A stretch of 42,991 nucleotides of DNA from Bacillota bacterium (lineage in GTDB: Bacteria > Bacillota > Clostridia > Oscillospirales > Oscillospiraceae). The position numbers and the translations under genes were made by a program. Within the stretch, counting starts at the first letter, position 1, and every line of letters starts with the position of its first letter. Where the stretch lies: contig JAETOJ010000023.1 in NCBI GenBank assembly GCA_021768085.1, positions 1-42,991 on the forward strand, written 5' to 3'. This document shows, one piece after another, positions 6,393-14,314 of this stretch. A model generated the notes under the pieces. The model made no database searches and had not been told where the DNA came from. It saw only the letters and a list, made by a program, of their open reading frames with translations.

Positions 6393-8261
6393 TTATTTCG
6401 CCTTGGCGGTGTCCGCCTGGAAGGTCAGGGTGCGGTCATACCACTTGTCGGTGTTTACGCTATGGGCGGCATAGTCCAGGGGCTTGTCCAGCTCGGCCAC
6501 GGCCAGGGTGAAGGTGGTCTTGCCCGTGCCGTCCTTCACACCGTCCACCACGCCCTCCTGGGCCAGGTTGGCGGCGGAGGCGGTGCCCACGAACATCTTG
6601 TCGAAGCTCTCGCTGCCCAGCATTAGCTCGGCGGTCATCTTGCCGTCCTTCACGGTGAGGGTGCAGCTGTCAATCTTGAACATGGACTGCTCGCACTCCA
6701 CGTTGATAGCGTACACGCCGTCGGCCAGCGCCTCTTTGCCGTCGGGGTTCTCGGGGTTGGGCTCCACGTCGATGCCGGTGTCGGCCAGGGGCTTGGCGTC
6801 CTTGGCGTGGGCGGCCAGCAGATCCCGGATGGCCTGGAGCTCGCCCAGGCCCTTCACCTCGCACTGAACCTCCAGCCCGGCGGCGGAGAACACGGAGTAC
6901 CAGGACTGGGGATCCTTCTCATCGGCCATGTCGTTGTTGGCGTGATCCCCCGCCACGATCATCATGGGGCGCAGCACCACTTTGGTGTACCCGGCCTTCT
7001 TCACCAGCTCCACCAGCTCCTGGGCGGTGGGGGATGCCTCCACGGTGCCGATGAAGTGGTTCTTGTGGCCCTTGTCGGTGAGCACCGTCTGCATCTTGGC
7101 ATAAATGCCGTTGGAGGCGGCCTCGGTGCCGTGGCCCATCCAGCACACGGCGGTCTTGCCGTCCTTAGCCAGATCCTGGGTGGCGGCCACCATGGCGTCG
7201 GCCACCTTGGCGAAGTCGTCGTCGGAGGTGAGCAGCGGCGCTCCGATCTTGATGGACTGGAAGCTGCCCTCATACTTCTCCAGGGCCTTCACCAGATCGC
7301 CGTACTCCCAACCGTTCATCAGGTGGGTGGGCTGCACCAGCAGCTCCTCCACGCCGTTCTTCTTGGCCCGTTCCAGGGCCTCCTTCACGTTGTCGATGAG
7401 CTCGCCGTCCCGGCGGTACACGTGCTCGATGATGATGTCGGCGGTGAAGCCCCGGCGGACGTCATAGTCCGGGAACGCCTTGTCCAGGTCGTCCTCGATG
7501 GCCTTGATGGTCAGCACCCGGTTGTCGTTGAAGCTGGTGCCGAAGCTCACCACCAGCAGCTCCTTTTTGCCGATGCCGTCCTGGTTACGGGGGTTATCCT
7601 TGGAGGCGTCGCCGGTGGCGGCGTCGGCCATGTAGCGGCACAGGATGGTGGACACCTCTGCCCGAGTGGCGGTGCCGTTGGGGTTGAGCTTCCGGTTCTG
7701 ATCCCCGGTGATGAACTCGCTGGCCACGGCCCAGTTCATGTAGCCCTTGGCCCAATCGCTCACTTCCGCGGCATCGGGATAGGCGGATGTCTCGTCCTTG
7801 CGGCTTTTCAGGGCATCCTTGCCCACCTGGCGGGCGGCAAACTCGCAGATGATCTTGGCGATCTCCTGGCGCTTGGCGGTGCCGTTGGGGTCAAAGGTGT
7901 CGTTGTTGGCGGTCTTGCCGTTGACGATCTTCTGGGAGAAAGCCCAGACTACCGCGTCCCGGTAAGCGTCCTCCTCCTTCACGTCCTGGAAGGGGTTGTC
8001 CACGCCCTTCACGTCGGGGGAGCCGGCCAGACGGTACAGGGCTGTCACCAGCTCCGCCCGGGTCATGGGCTCGTTGGAGCCAAAGGTGGTGTCGGTTCTG
8101 CCGTCCACCAGGCCCTTCTCCGTCACCTCGGCCACATACTCTTTGGCCCAGTCGGGCACGTCGGTGTACTTGGCCGCGTCGGCGGCGAAGGCGGCGCCGG
8201 TCAGTCCTGCCGCCAGCGCCAGGGCCAGCAGCAGCGCGGTGAGCTTACTCAGTTTTCTCAT
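6393..8261 (-). CDS. Secreted SLH-anchored CbiK-type cobaltochelatase
   Basis: A 622-residue modular protein. Residues 1-27 are a signal peptide ending AAFA. Three S-layer homology repeats follow at ~30-75, 87-142 and 160-212, which normally bind pyruvylated cell-wall polymer. Residues ~233-490 are a complete CbiK domain, the class II chelatase that inserts cobalt into sirohydrochlorin. The expected metal-site residues are visible: His377 (MGHGTE), Glu408 (GTVEASP) and His440 (GDHANND). Residues ~514-617 are a beta domain like that of the next gene's lipoprotein. CbiK is usually a cytoplasmic protein of about 260 residues; periplasmic CbiK is known in Desulfovibrio. AAGGAGG precedes the ATG at 8261. 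It heads a cobalamin-riboswitch operon. Whether it inserts cobalt, removes metal or only binds tetrapyrrole outside the cell is unknown. Confidence 0.88.
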   Translation of the reverse strand: MRKLSKLTALLLALALAAGLTGAAFAADAAKYTDVPDWAKEYVAEVTEKGLVDGRTDTTFGSNEPMTRAELVTALYRLAGSPDVKGVDNPFQDVKEEDAYRDAVVWAFSQKIVNGKTANNDTFDPNGTAKRQEIAKIICEFAARQVGKDALKSRKDETSAYPDAAEVSDWAKGYMNWAVASEFITGDQNRKLNPNGTATRAEVSTILCRYMADAATGDASKDNPRNQDGIGKKELLVVSFGTSFNDNRVLTIKAIEDDLDKAFPDYDVRRGFTADIIIEHVYRRDGELIDNVKEALERAKKNGVEELLVQPTHLMNGWEYGDLVKALEKYEGSFQSIKIGAPLLTSDDDFAKVADAMVAATQDLAKDGKTAVCWMGHGTEAASNGIYAKMQTVLTDKGHKNHFIGTVEASPTAQELVELVKKAGYTKVVLRPMMIVAGDHANNDMADEKDPQSWYSVFSAAGLEVQCEVKGLGELQAIRDLLAAHAKDAKPLADTGIDVEPNPENPDGKEALADGVYAINVECEQSMFKIDSCTLTVKDGKMTAELMLGSESFDKMFVGTASAANLAQEGVVDGVKDGTGKTTFTLAVAELDKPLDYAAHSVNTDKWYDRTLTFQADTAKAK

Positions 8262-8294
8262 GTCTCGTTTTCCTCCTTACGGTCTCATTTGTTC

Positions 8295-8460
8295 TAAGAA
8301 CCTGTATTCACAGCCGAAGATACGGGCTGGGCGAGGGATTTTTTCGCCAGACAAGGCGCATTTTCGCAGGAATACGTTGTGTATTTCAAGAAAATGCAAC
8401 GCAGTATGGCGGAAAAAGGCCCGTCCAGACGGCGTTTGAGGTTGTGAATACAGGTTCTAA
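8295..8460. mobile_element. MITE-like palindromic element
   Basis: A perfect 15-base terminal inverted repeat (AGAACCTGTATTCAC at 8297-8311, complement at 8444-8458) encloses about 132 bases. The inner parts also pair imperfectly (TTTTTTCGCCAGACAAGGCGC against GGCGGAAAAA), so the whole element can fold into one long hairpin. It encodes no protein of its own. It sits in the 5' leader between the riboswitch terminator and the chelatase ribosome site. Confidence 0.65.
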
Positions 8461-8513
8461 ATTTCCCGACGGGCTGAACCCGCCGCAGGAAACCGGATCG
8501 GACGGGGCGCCGT

Positions 8514-8549
8514 AAAAAGGAAACGCCCCGGGCCGAAGGCCTCGGGGCG
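8514..8549 (-). terminator. Expression-platform terminator of the minus-strand cobalamin riboswitch
   Basis: On the minus strand a GC-rich stem (CGCCCCGAGGCC / GGCCCGGGGCG, loop TTC) is followed by TTTCCTTTTT. It lies just after the aptamer and before the chelatase leader, so ligand binding would be expected to favour premature termination. Confidence 0.75.
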
Positions 8550-8589
8550 CGGCAATGCCTCACGGACGGAAAACCGCCGTGAGGCCGAA

Positions 8590-8748
8590 TCAAAAGCGCA
8601 CTCTTGGTTTCGGCAGAATGCAGCCAAACCGCCACATATCTGACTTATCCCCTCACAAAGGGGGCATCACAGTGACCGACTCGCAGGGACTCTCACCCTA
8701 TTCTGTGCGCCGCCACAGGCGGCCGCGGTTGGCTTTTAGCTATTCAAT
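8590..8748 (-). promoter_or_regulatory. Cobalamin riboswitch controlling the chelatase/transporter operon
   Basis: Read on the minus strand the region has the conserved cobalamin-aptamer blocks in order: GGGTGAGAGTCCCT, GGTCACTGTGATGCC and the B12-box-like AAGTCAGATATGTGGC (8646-8631). It matches, block for block, the second copy on the plus strand at 9968-10135. It is followed by a rho-independent terminator, so high cobalamin should switch off the surface chelatase and ABC importer. Confidence 0.85.
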
Positions 8749-8756
8749 TTATCTAC

Positions 8757-8785
8757 AGGCTAACACGGCGGGACGGATTTGTCAA
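8757..8785 (-). promoter_or_regulatory. Probable promoter of the riboswitch-chelatase transcript
   Basis: Minus-strand TTGACA (8785-8780) is followed after 17 bases by TAGCCT (8762-8757), immediately before the aptamer. The -35 box is perfect and the -10 box is weak. It lies 28 bases beyond the cbiG stop. Confidence 0.5.
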
Positions 8786-8812
8786 GCGGTTCCTTCCGCT
8801 TTTTGGCACGGG

Positions 8813-9841
8813 CTATCCTGGAAACCGGGCGATCCAGTCCTCCTCCGCCACCGCCACGGTGACGCCGTTCCGGATGGTTTTGCCCACTACCAGCCGCCGG
8901 GCGCCCATTCTGGCGGCCCGCTCGCACACGTTGTCCACCCCCGTGACCCGCAGCACCCGCTGGGAATGGGCAAAGTCCCCCGCCAGCGCCGCCAGCTCCT
9001 GGGCGCTGTAAAAGGCCGCGGGCCAGCCCTGGGCGGCGCAGTAGTCCAGCAGGCCCTTCTCGTCCCGCTTTAGATCGATGGAGGCCACGCAGTTCACCGC
9101 CCTGGGGTGGATGTCATGCTCCTCCAGCACCTGCTCCACCGCCGCCCGGATGGCCGCCTCGCTTGTCCCCCGCCGGCAGCCCAGGCCCAGGTGGAGCACC
9201 GGGGGAACCAGCAGCAGCGTCTCCCGGAAGGGGACCTTTTTCCGCCAGGAGATGCAGATGCCCACCGCTCCGCTGTCTCCCCGCTCCGTGCCGGGGGGCA
9301 GCTCCCCCTCCACGGGAAAGTCGCAGCACAGGGGCACCGGACCCTCCAAAATGGCGGCGGACACCGCCTTGGCCGCCTTCATGTCGTCGAGAAACAGTCC
9401 CTGGCGGGCCGCCCAGGCGTCCACGGAAAATTTCCCGTTGACGTCGGTGGCGGTGGTGACCACCGGCTCCGCCTCCAGCCCCCGGGCCAGCCGCAGGGCC
9501 AGGGCGTTGGCCCCGCCAATGTGGCCGGACAACAGGGGGATGACAAACTGCCCCAGCTCGTCCACGCACAGCACCGCCGGGTCGGTGCGCTTGTCCCGCA
9601 CCCAGGGGGCGATGGAGCGCACGGCGATGCCCGCCGCCCCCACGAACACCAGGGCGTCCCCCCAGGCGAACAGCGGGCCAGTGGCCTGGGCACAGGGGGA
9701 GCCCAGCGCCTCAAACGCCCCGCTCGCGTACCGCTCCGGGGCCAGGCACCGGCACTCGTCCCCCGGGCCCCGCAGGCAGTCCCGGATCCGCAGGGCCGTC
9801 TCCCGTCCCCGGCGGCTGTAGGCAAATATGGCCAGCTTCAT
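8813..9841 (-). CDS. cbiG: Cobalt-precorrin-5A hydrolase
   Basis: A 342-residue enzyme that opens the delta-lactone of cobalt-precorrin-5A and releases acetaldehyde, giving cobalt-precorrin-5B in the anaerobic pathway. The N-terminal CbiG domain starts MKLAIFAYSRRG and includes FVGAAGIAVRSIAP and LLSGHIGGAN. The C-terminal domain is marked by LGLGCRRGTS and TGVDNVCERAA. It is separated from the main operon and transcribed away from it, with its own promoter and no riboswitch between that promoter and the gene. Its transcript would run into the minus-strand riboswitch. The ATG at 9841 has an AAAGGGGG ribosome site. Confidence 0.92.
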   Translation of the reverse strand: MKLAIFAYSRRGRETALRIRDCLRGPGDECRCLAPERYASGAFEALGSPCAQATGPLFAWGDALVFVGAAGIAVRSIAPWVRDKRTDPAVLCVDELGQFVIPLLSGHIGGANALALRLARGLEAEPVVTTATDVNGKFSVDAWAARQGLFLDDMKAAKAVSAAILEGPVPLCCDFPVEGELPPGTERGDSGAVGICISWRKKVPFRETLLLVPPVLHLGLGCRRGTSEAAIRAAVEQVLEEHDIHPRAVNCVASIDLKRDEKGLLDYCAAQGWPAAFYSAQELAALAGDFAHSQRVLRVTGVDNVCERAARMGARRLVVGKTIRNGVTVAVAEEDWIARFPG

Positions 9842-9867
9842 TACGCCCGCCCCCTTTCTTCCCCCTG

Positions 9868-9896
9868 ATTATTGCAGGGCGGCGGCGGATTGTCAA
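9868..9896 (-). promoter_or_regulatory. Probable sigma-A promoter of cbiG
   Basis: Minus-strand TTGACA (9896-9891), a 17-base spacer and AATAAT (9873-9868) lie about 27 bases from the cbiG start. It is back-to-back with the cbiD promoter. No cobalamin aptamer lies between it and cbiG. Confidence 0.65.
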
Positions 9897-9936
9897 GGGG
9901 AGCGGCCCGCCGGGACGGGAAGTTCTACAAACGATC

Positions 9937-9965
9937 TTTACAGCGGCCTGCGGTTATGATACAAT
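9937..9965 (+). promoter_or_regulatory. Sigma-A promoter of the main cobalamin operon
   Basis: TTTACA (9937-9942), a 17-base spacer and TACAAT (9960-9965) lie directly before the plus-strand riboswitch. Confidence 0.7.
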
Positions 9966-9967
9966 AT

Positions 9968-10135
9968 GGCCAACTCAATAGGATACCAGCCGCGGCCGCG
10001 TCAGCGGCGCATGGAATGGGGTGAGAGTCCCCGCGAGTCGGTCACTGTGATGCCCTCCCCGAAGGGATAAGTCAGATACATGGCGGTCTGGAGCTTTTCT
10101 GCCGAAACCGGAAGCACAGCAAGCGGTTCGTCCCG
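9968..10135 (+). promoter_or_regulatory. Cobalamin riboswitch controlling the cbi/cob operon
   Basis: Conserved blocks of the cobalamin aptamer appear in order: GGGGTGAGAGTCCCC, GGTCACTGTGATGCC (10040-10054) and the B12-box-like AAGTCAGATACATGGC (10069-10084). A terminator follows at 10158. The copy at 8590-8748 on the other strand shares nearly all these blocks. It should repress the 17-gene biosynthetic operon when cobalamin is plentiful. Confidence 0.87.
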
Positions 10136-10157
10136 CCCTCCTGGGCGGGGTTGGTAC

Positions 10158-10187
10158 GCGCCCCTGGTGAAGCAGGGGCGCTTTTTT
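10158..10187 (+). terminator. Riboswitch expression-platform terminator
   Basis: A perfect 9-base stem GCGCCCCTG / CAGGGGCGC with a 6-base loop is followed by six T residues. It ends 20 bases before the cbiD start and is the natural off-switch of the upstream aptamer. Confidence 0.85.
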
Positions 10188-10207
10188 CATGGAAGGAGGC
10201 GGCGGCC

Positions 10208-11353
10208 GTGGAGGGCGGCGGGTTCGCGCATTATGTGCGCAGCGGGCAGTCCCTGCTGCGCTGCGGCTATACCACGGGCACCTGCGCGGCGCTGGCGGCG
10301 GCGGGGGCGGTGCGGCTGCTGCTGACGGGGAAGGCTCCGGAGGCTCTCTCCCTCACCACACCCAAGGGGCTGGAGGTGGCCGTTCCCCCGGCGGGATCGG
10401 AGCTGCCGGAGCCTGGGCGGCGGGCCCGGTGCGCCGTGCGCAAGGACGCGGGGGACGATTACGACGTGACGGACGGGATGCTGATCTGGGCGGAGGTAAC
10501 CCGCAGTCCCCGGCCCGGAGTGCGGATCGACGGCGGCGAGGGGGTGGGCCGGGTGACCAAGCCCGGCCTGGATCAGAGCGTGGGGGCCGCCGCCATCAAC
10601 CGGGTGCCCCGGCGGATGATCGAGGAACAGGTACAGGCCGCGTGCGCCCAGCTGGGCTGCGCCGACGGCATGGACGTCGACATCTCCATCCCCGGCGGGG
10701 CGGAGCGGGCGGCCAAGACCTTCAACCCGGTGATGGGAGTGGTGGGCGGCCTGTCCATCCTGGGCACCTCCGGCATTGTGGAGCCCATGAGCGAGCAGGC
10801 CATTGTGGACACCATCGCCCTCCAGATGGGGCAGGCGGCGGTGAGCTCTACGGATCTGATCCTCACCCCCGGCAACTACGGGGAGGATTTTCTCAAAAGC
10901 ACCGGCCTGGACAACCTGGGCGTGCCGGTGGTGAAATACTCCAACTTTTTAGGGGACGCGCTGGACATCGCCGCGGGGTCGGGGTTCCAGCGGGTGCTGG
11001 TGGCGGGCCACATCGGCAAGCTGGTGAAGGCGGCGGGTGGGATCATGAACACCCACTCCAAATACGCCGACTGCCGGACGGAGCTGTTCTGCGCCCACGC
11101 GGCGCTATGCGGGGCCAATGTCGAATTGTGCCGGAAGCTGATGGGCGCCGCCACCACCGACGCCTGCCTGGAGCTGCTGGACGGGGCGGGACTGCGGGAG
11201 CCGGTGCTGGACAGCCTGCTGGCCGCCATCCAGCTCCACCTGGAGCGGCGGGCGGCGGGGGCCTATGCCGTGGGCGCGGTGATCTTTTCCAACGTATACG
11301 GCCCCCTGGGCCAGACTGATAAAGCAACCGAGATTTTGGAGGGATGGAAGTGA
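10208..11353 (+). CDS. cbiD: Cobalt-precorrin-5B C1-methyltransferase
   Basis: A 381-residue SAM-dependent enzyme that methylates C1 of cobalt-precorrin-5B. The N-terminus carries the family's RCGYTTGTCAALAA motif, followed by TPGNYGEDF and a GHIGKLVKAAGG segment. The open frame runs upstream through the terminator hairpin, so the start is placed at GTG 10208, which has GGAAGGAGG eight bases before it. It is first gene of the main operon and overlaps cbiL by ten bases. Confidence 0.92.
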   Translation: MEGGGFAHYVRSGQSLLRCGYTTGTCAALAAAGAVRLLLTGKAPEALSLTTPKGLEVAVPPAGSELPEPGRRARCAVRKDAGDDYDVTDGMLIWAEVTRSPRPGVRIDGGEGVGRVTKPGLDQSVGAAAINRVPRRMIEEQVQAACAQLGCADGMDVDISIPGGAERAAKTFNPVMGVVGGLSILGTSGIVEPMSEQAIVDTIALQMGQAAVSSTDLILTPGNYGEDFLKSTGLDNLGVPVVKYSNFLGDALDIAAGSGFQRVLVAGHIGKLVKAAGGIMNTHSKYADCRTELFCAHAALCGANVELCRKLMGAATTDACLELLDGAGLREPVLDSLLAAIQLHLERRAAGAYAVGAVIFSNVYGPLGQTDKATEILEGWK

Positions 11354-12045
11354 AGCGTGGCGTATGCTATGGCGTGGGGGTGGGCCCCGGCGACCCGGAG
11401 CTGATCACCCTGAAGGCAGTACATACTCTGGAGCGGTGCCCCGTCATCGCCGCCCCCCAGACCAGGAGCGGCGAGATGCTGGCCCTGGACATCGCCCGGG
11501 GGGCAGTGGATCTGACGGGTAAAACCATCCTGCCTCTGACCTTCACCATGTCCCAGGATCCGGCGGTGCTCCAGGCCTCCCACGAGGCGGCGGCGGACGC
11601 CATCCAGGCCCATCTGGATCGGGGGGAGGACGTGGCCATGCCCAACCTGGGCGACGTATCCATTTACGCCACCTGGGGGTATCTGATGGAGCTGCTGAAC
11701 CGCCGGGGCTATGAGACGGTGATGATCCCCGGCGTACCCAGCTTCTGCGCGGCGGCGGCCCGGCTGAACGCCACCCTGGTGCGCTGGGGCTCTCCCCTGC
11801 ACGTCATCCCGGTGGGCAAGGGGCCGGTGGCCCCACTCATGGAGCAGCCCGGGGGCAAGGTGCTGATGAAGGCGGGCCGGAGCCTGCCCGAGATCGTGGA
11901 GACGCTGAAAACCACCGGCCAGCTCTCCCGGGCGGCGCTGGTGGAGGACTGCGGCCTGCCCACCGAGCGGGTGTGGACGGATTTGGAACAGATTCCCGAG
12001 GATGTGGGCTATTTCGCCACCGTCCTCGTAAAGGAGGAGCAATAG
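11344..12045 (+). CDS. cbiL: Cobalt-precorrin-2 C20-methyltransferase
   Basis: A 233-residue tetrapyrrole methylase that adds the first methyl group after cobalt insertion. Residues near the N-terminus show the SAM-site loop GVGVGPGDPELITLKA. The middle has LGDVSIYATWGYL and a GVPSFCAAAARLN motif, both typical of the CbiL/CobI branch. The ATG is inside the end of cbiD; a GTG six bases later is a possible alternative start. AAGGAGGAGC near its end serves as the ribosome site of cbiF. Confidence 0.92.
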   Translation: MEVKRGVCYGVGVGPGDPELITLKAVHTLERCPVIAAPQTRSGEMLALDIARGAVDLTGKTILPLTFTMSQDPAVLQASHEAAADAIQAHLDRGEDVAMPNLGDVSIYATWGYLMELLNRRGYETVMIPGVPSFCAAAARLNATLVRWGSPLHVIPVGKGPVAPLMEQPGGKVLMKAGRSLPEIVETLKTTGQLSRAALVEDCGLPTERVWTDLEQIPEDVGYFATVLVKEEQ

Positions 12046-12046
12046 C

Positions 12047-12823
12047 ATGGTACATTTTGTGGGCGCCGGCCCCGGCGGGGCCGACCTCATCACCCTGCGG
12101 GGGGCGGAGCTGCTGAAGGGGACGGACGTGATCATCTACGCCGGGAGCCTGGTAAACCCCGCCCTGCTGGGGCTGGCAAAGGAGGGCTGTAGAATCTACA
12201 ACAGCGCTGAAATGACGCTGGAGCAGGTGCTGGACGTGATGAAGGAGGCCCACGCCCGCGGCCTGGATCTGGTGCGGCTGCACACCGGCGACCCCTGTCT
12301 GTACGGGGCCATCCGGGAGCAGATGGACGAGCTGGACAAGCGGAACATCCCCTGGGACGACACGCCGGGGGTGTCCAGCTTCTGCGGGGCGGCGGCGGCC
12401 CTGGGGGCGGAGTACACCCTCCCCGGGGTGAGCCAGACGGTGATCATCACCCGCATGGCGGGCCGCACCCCGGTGCCCGAGGGAGAAACCCTGGAGAAGC
12501 TGGCCTCCCACGGGGCGTCCATGGCCATCTTCCTGTCCGCCGGGATGCAGGAGCAGGTGCAAGCGGCGCTGCTGGCGGGCGGGGCGTACACCGCCGATAC
12601 CCCCGCCGCCATCGTCTACAAGGCCACCTGGCCGGAGGAGAAGATCGTCCGGTGCACCGTGGGCAATCTGGCCCAGGCTGGGAACGCGGCGGGCATCTGG
12701 AAAACCGCCATCATCCTGGTGGGAGGCTTCCTGGGGCAGAGCTACGAGCGCAGCAAGCTCTACGACCCCGCCTTCACCACCGAGTTCCGGCAGGGGACGG
12801 ATTCCCCCGCCCAGGGAGGGTAA
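12047..12823 (+). CDS. cbiF: Cobalt-precorrin-4 C11-methyltransferase
   Basis: A 258-residue tetrapyrrole methylase acting at C11. It opens with VHFVGAGPGGADLITLRG, the SAM-binding loop of the family, followed by LHTGDPCLYGAI and a TPGVSSFCGAAA motif that identify the CbiF/CobM branch. IAYKATWP-like sequence (IVYKATWPEEK) lies near residue 190. It follows cbiL by one base and precedes cbiH by four, within the operon. The C-terminal ~20 residues are a short tail beyond the core fold. Confidence 0.92.
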   Translation: MVHFVGAGPGGADLITLRGAELLKGTDVIIYAGSLVNPALLGLAKEGCRIYNSAEMTLEQVLDVMKEAHARGLDLVRLHTGDPCLYGAIREQMDELDKRNIPWDDTPGVSSFCGAAAALGAEYTLPGVSQTVIITRMAGRTPVPEGETLEKLASHGASMAIFLSAGMQEQVQAALLAGGAYTADTPAAIVYKATWPEEKIVRCTVGNLAQAGNAAGIWKTAIILVGGFLGQSYERSKLYDPAFTTEFRQGTDSPAQGG

Positions 12824-12827
12824 GGCC

Positions 12828-13574
12828 ATGGCAAAGCGGCTGTACGTGGTGGGGCTGGGCCCCGGCGATCAGAAGTATTTCACCGCCCAGGCCCGGGCGG
12901 CGCTGGAGGACGCCCAGGTGCTGTGCGGCTACACGGTGTACGTGGAGCTGGTGAAGGGGCTGTACCCGGACAAGGACAGCTACACCACCCCCATGACGAA
13001 GGAGATCGACCGCTGCCGCTGGGCGCTGGAGACGGCGGACAGCGGCAGAACCGTGGCCCTGGTGTGCAGCGGGGACGCGGGGGTGTACGGCATGGCGGGG
13101 CCCGTCCTCCAGCTGGCCCCCCGGTGGCCGGACGTGGAGGTGGAGGTGGTGCCGGGGGTGACCTCCGCCCTGTCCGGAGCGGCCCTGCTGGGGGCCCCCA
13201 TCGGCCACGATTTCTGCGTCATCTCCCTGTCCGACCTGCTCACGCCCTGGGAGGTCATTGAGAACCGCCTGCGCTGCGCGGCGGCGGGGGACTTCTCTAT
13301 GGTGATCTACAACCCCGCCTCCCACAAGCGCCCGGACTATCTGCAACGGGCGTGTGACATCCTGCTGGACGCCGGGGTGAGCCCCAATACGGTGTGCGGC
13401 TACGTCCGCAACACAGGCCGGGCGGGCGAGGAGGCCCGGGTGCTCACCCTGGGCGAGCTGCGAGATACCCAATTGGATATGTTCTCCACCGCCTTCATTG
13501 GCTCGTCCACCACCCTGGCGGAGGGCGGTAGGATGATCACCCCCCGGGGCTACGAGAAGAAGCAGGGCCTATGA
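12828..13574 (+). CDS. cbiH: Cobalt-precorrin-3 C17-methyltransferase (ring contraction)
   Basis: A 248-residue tetrapyrrole methylase that methylates C17 and drives ring contraction, giving cobalt-precorrin-4. Motifs are VVGLGPGDQKYFT at the N-terminus, VCSGDAGVYGMAG, the EVVPGVTSALSGAALLGAP loop and IYNPASHKRPDY. All are diagnostic of CbiH/CobJ. There is no ferredoxin-like extension. The ATG has GGAGGG just upstream, and its stop overlaps the cbiJ start (ATGA). Confidence 0.92.
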   Translation: MAKRLYVVGLGPGDQKYFTAQARAALEDAQVLCGYTVYVELVKGLYPDKDSYTTPMTKEIDRCRWALETADSGRTVALVCSGDAGVYGMAGPVLQLAPRWPDVEVEVVPGVTSALSGAALLGAPIGHDFCVISLSDLLTPWEVIENRLRCAAAGDFSMVIYNPASHKRPDYLQRACDILLDAGVSPNTVCGYVRNTGRAGEEARVLTLGELRDTQLDMFSTAFIGSSTTLAEGGRMITPRGYEKKQGL

Positions 13575-14314
13575 ACGTCGTACTATTCAGCGGCACCACC
13601 GAGGGGCGGCGGCTGTCCCGGGCCCTGGCGGAGCTGGGGGCCGGGGTGACGGTGTGCGTGGCCACGCAGTACGGCCGGGAGGAGCAGGGGGAAGCCCCCG
13701 GCGTCACGGTGCTGTCCGGCCGGATGGACGAGGGGGCGATGGCCCGGACGGTGGCGGGGGCGGATCTGTGCGTGGACGCCACCCACCCCTACGCCGTCCA
13801 GGCCAGCGAAACCATCCGGGCCGCCTGCGAGGAGACGGACACGCCCCTTTTGCGGCTTCTTCGGGCGGCGTGCCCCGTCCCGGCGGGGGCGGAGGTGTTC
13901 GCCTCCGCGCGGTCGGCGGCGGACTGGCTGAAGGGGACGCAGGGAAACATCCTGCTCACCACCGGGGCCAAGGAGCTGGCCCTGTTCGCCCCCCTGGGCG
14001 GGGAGCGGCTCTACCCCCGGGTGCTGCCACTGGCCTCCAGCCTGGAAGCCTGTGCCGCCGCCGGGGTGCCCAGCAGCCACATCCTGGCCCTCCAGGGCCC
14101 CTTTTCCCGGGAACTGAACGAGGCCCTGATCCGGCAGTACCACATCGCCTGGCTGGTAACCAAGGACGGGGGAAAGGCCGGGGGCTTTGAGGAGAAGGCG
14201 CTGGCGGCCCGGGCCGCCGGGGCGAAGCTGATCCTGATCCGCCGCCCCCAGGAGGACGGGCTGAGCTATGGGGACGTGCTACAACGATGCAGGGAGATGA
14301 TGGGATGCGGGTGA
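13571..14314 (+). CDS. cbiJ: Cobalt-precorrin-6A reductase
   Basis: A 247-residue NAD(P)H-dependent reductase of the macrocycle. The start VVLFSGTTEGRRLSRAL holds the GTxEGR signature, followed by VDATHPYAVQASETIRAAC, also conserved in CbiJ/CobK. A late motif, TKDGGKAGGFEEKALAA, completes the match. It is coupled to cbiH by a four-base overlap and overlaps the start of the cbiE-cbiT fusion by ten bases. Confidence 0.9.
   Translation: MNVVLFSGTTEGRRLSRALAELGAGVTVCVATQYGREEQGEAPGVTVLSGRMDEGAMARTVAGADLCVDATHPYAVQASETIRAACEETDTPLLRLLRAACPVPAGAEVFASARSAADWLKGTQGNILLTTGAKELALFAPLGGERLYPRVLPLASSLEACAAAGVPSSHILALQGPFSRELNEALIRQYHIAWLVTKDGGKAGGFEEKALAARAAGAKLILIRRPQEDGLSYGDVLQRCREMMGCG

Noticed and set aside
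10151-10207. Earlier start for cbiD inside the riboswitch terminator
   Set aside because: Translation from there would begin inside the hairpin; GTG 10208 has the ribosome site and matches family length.
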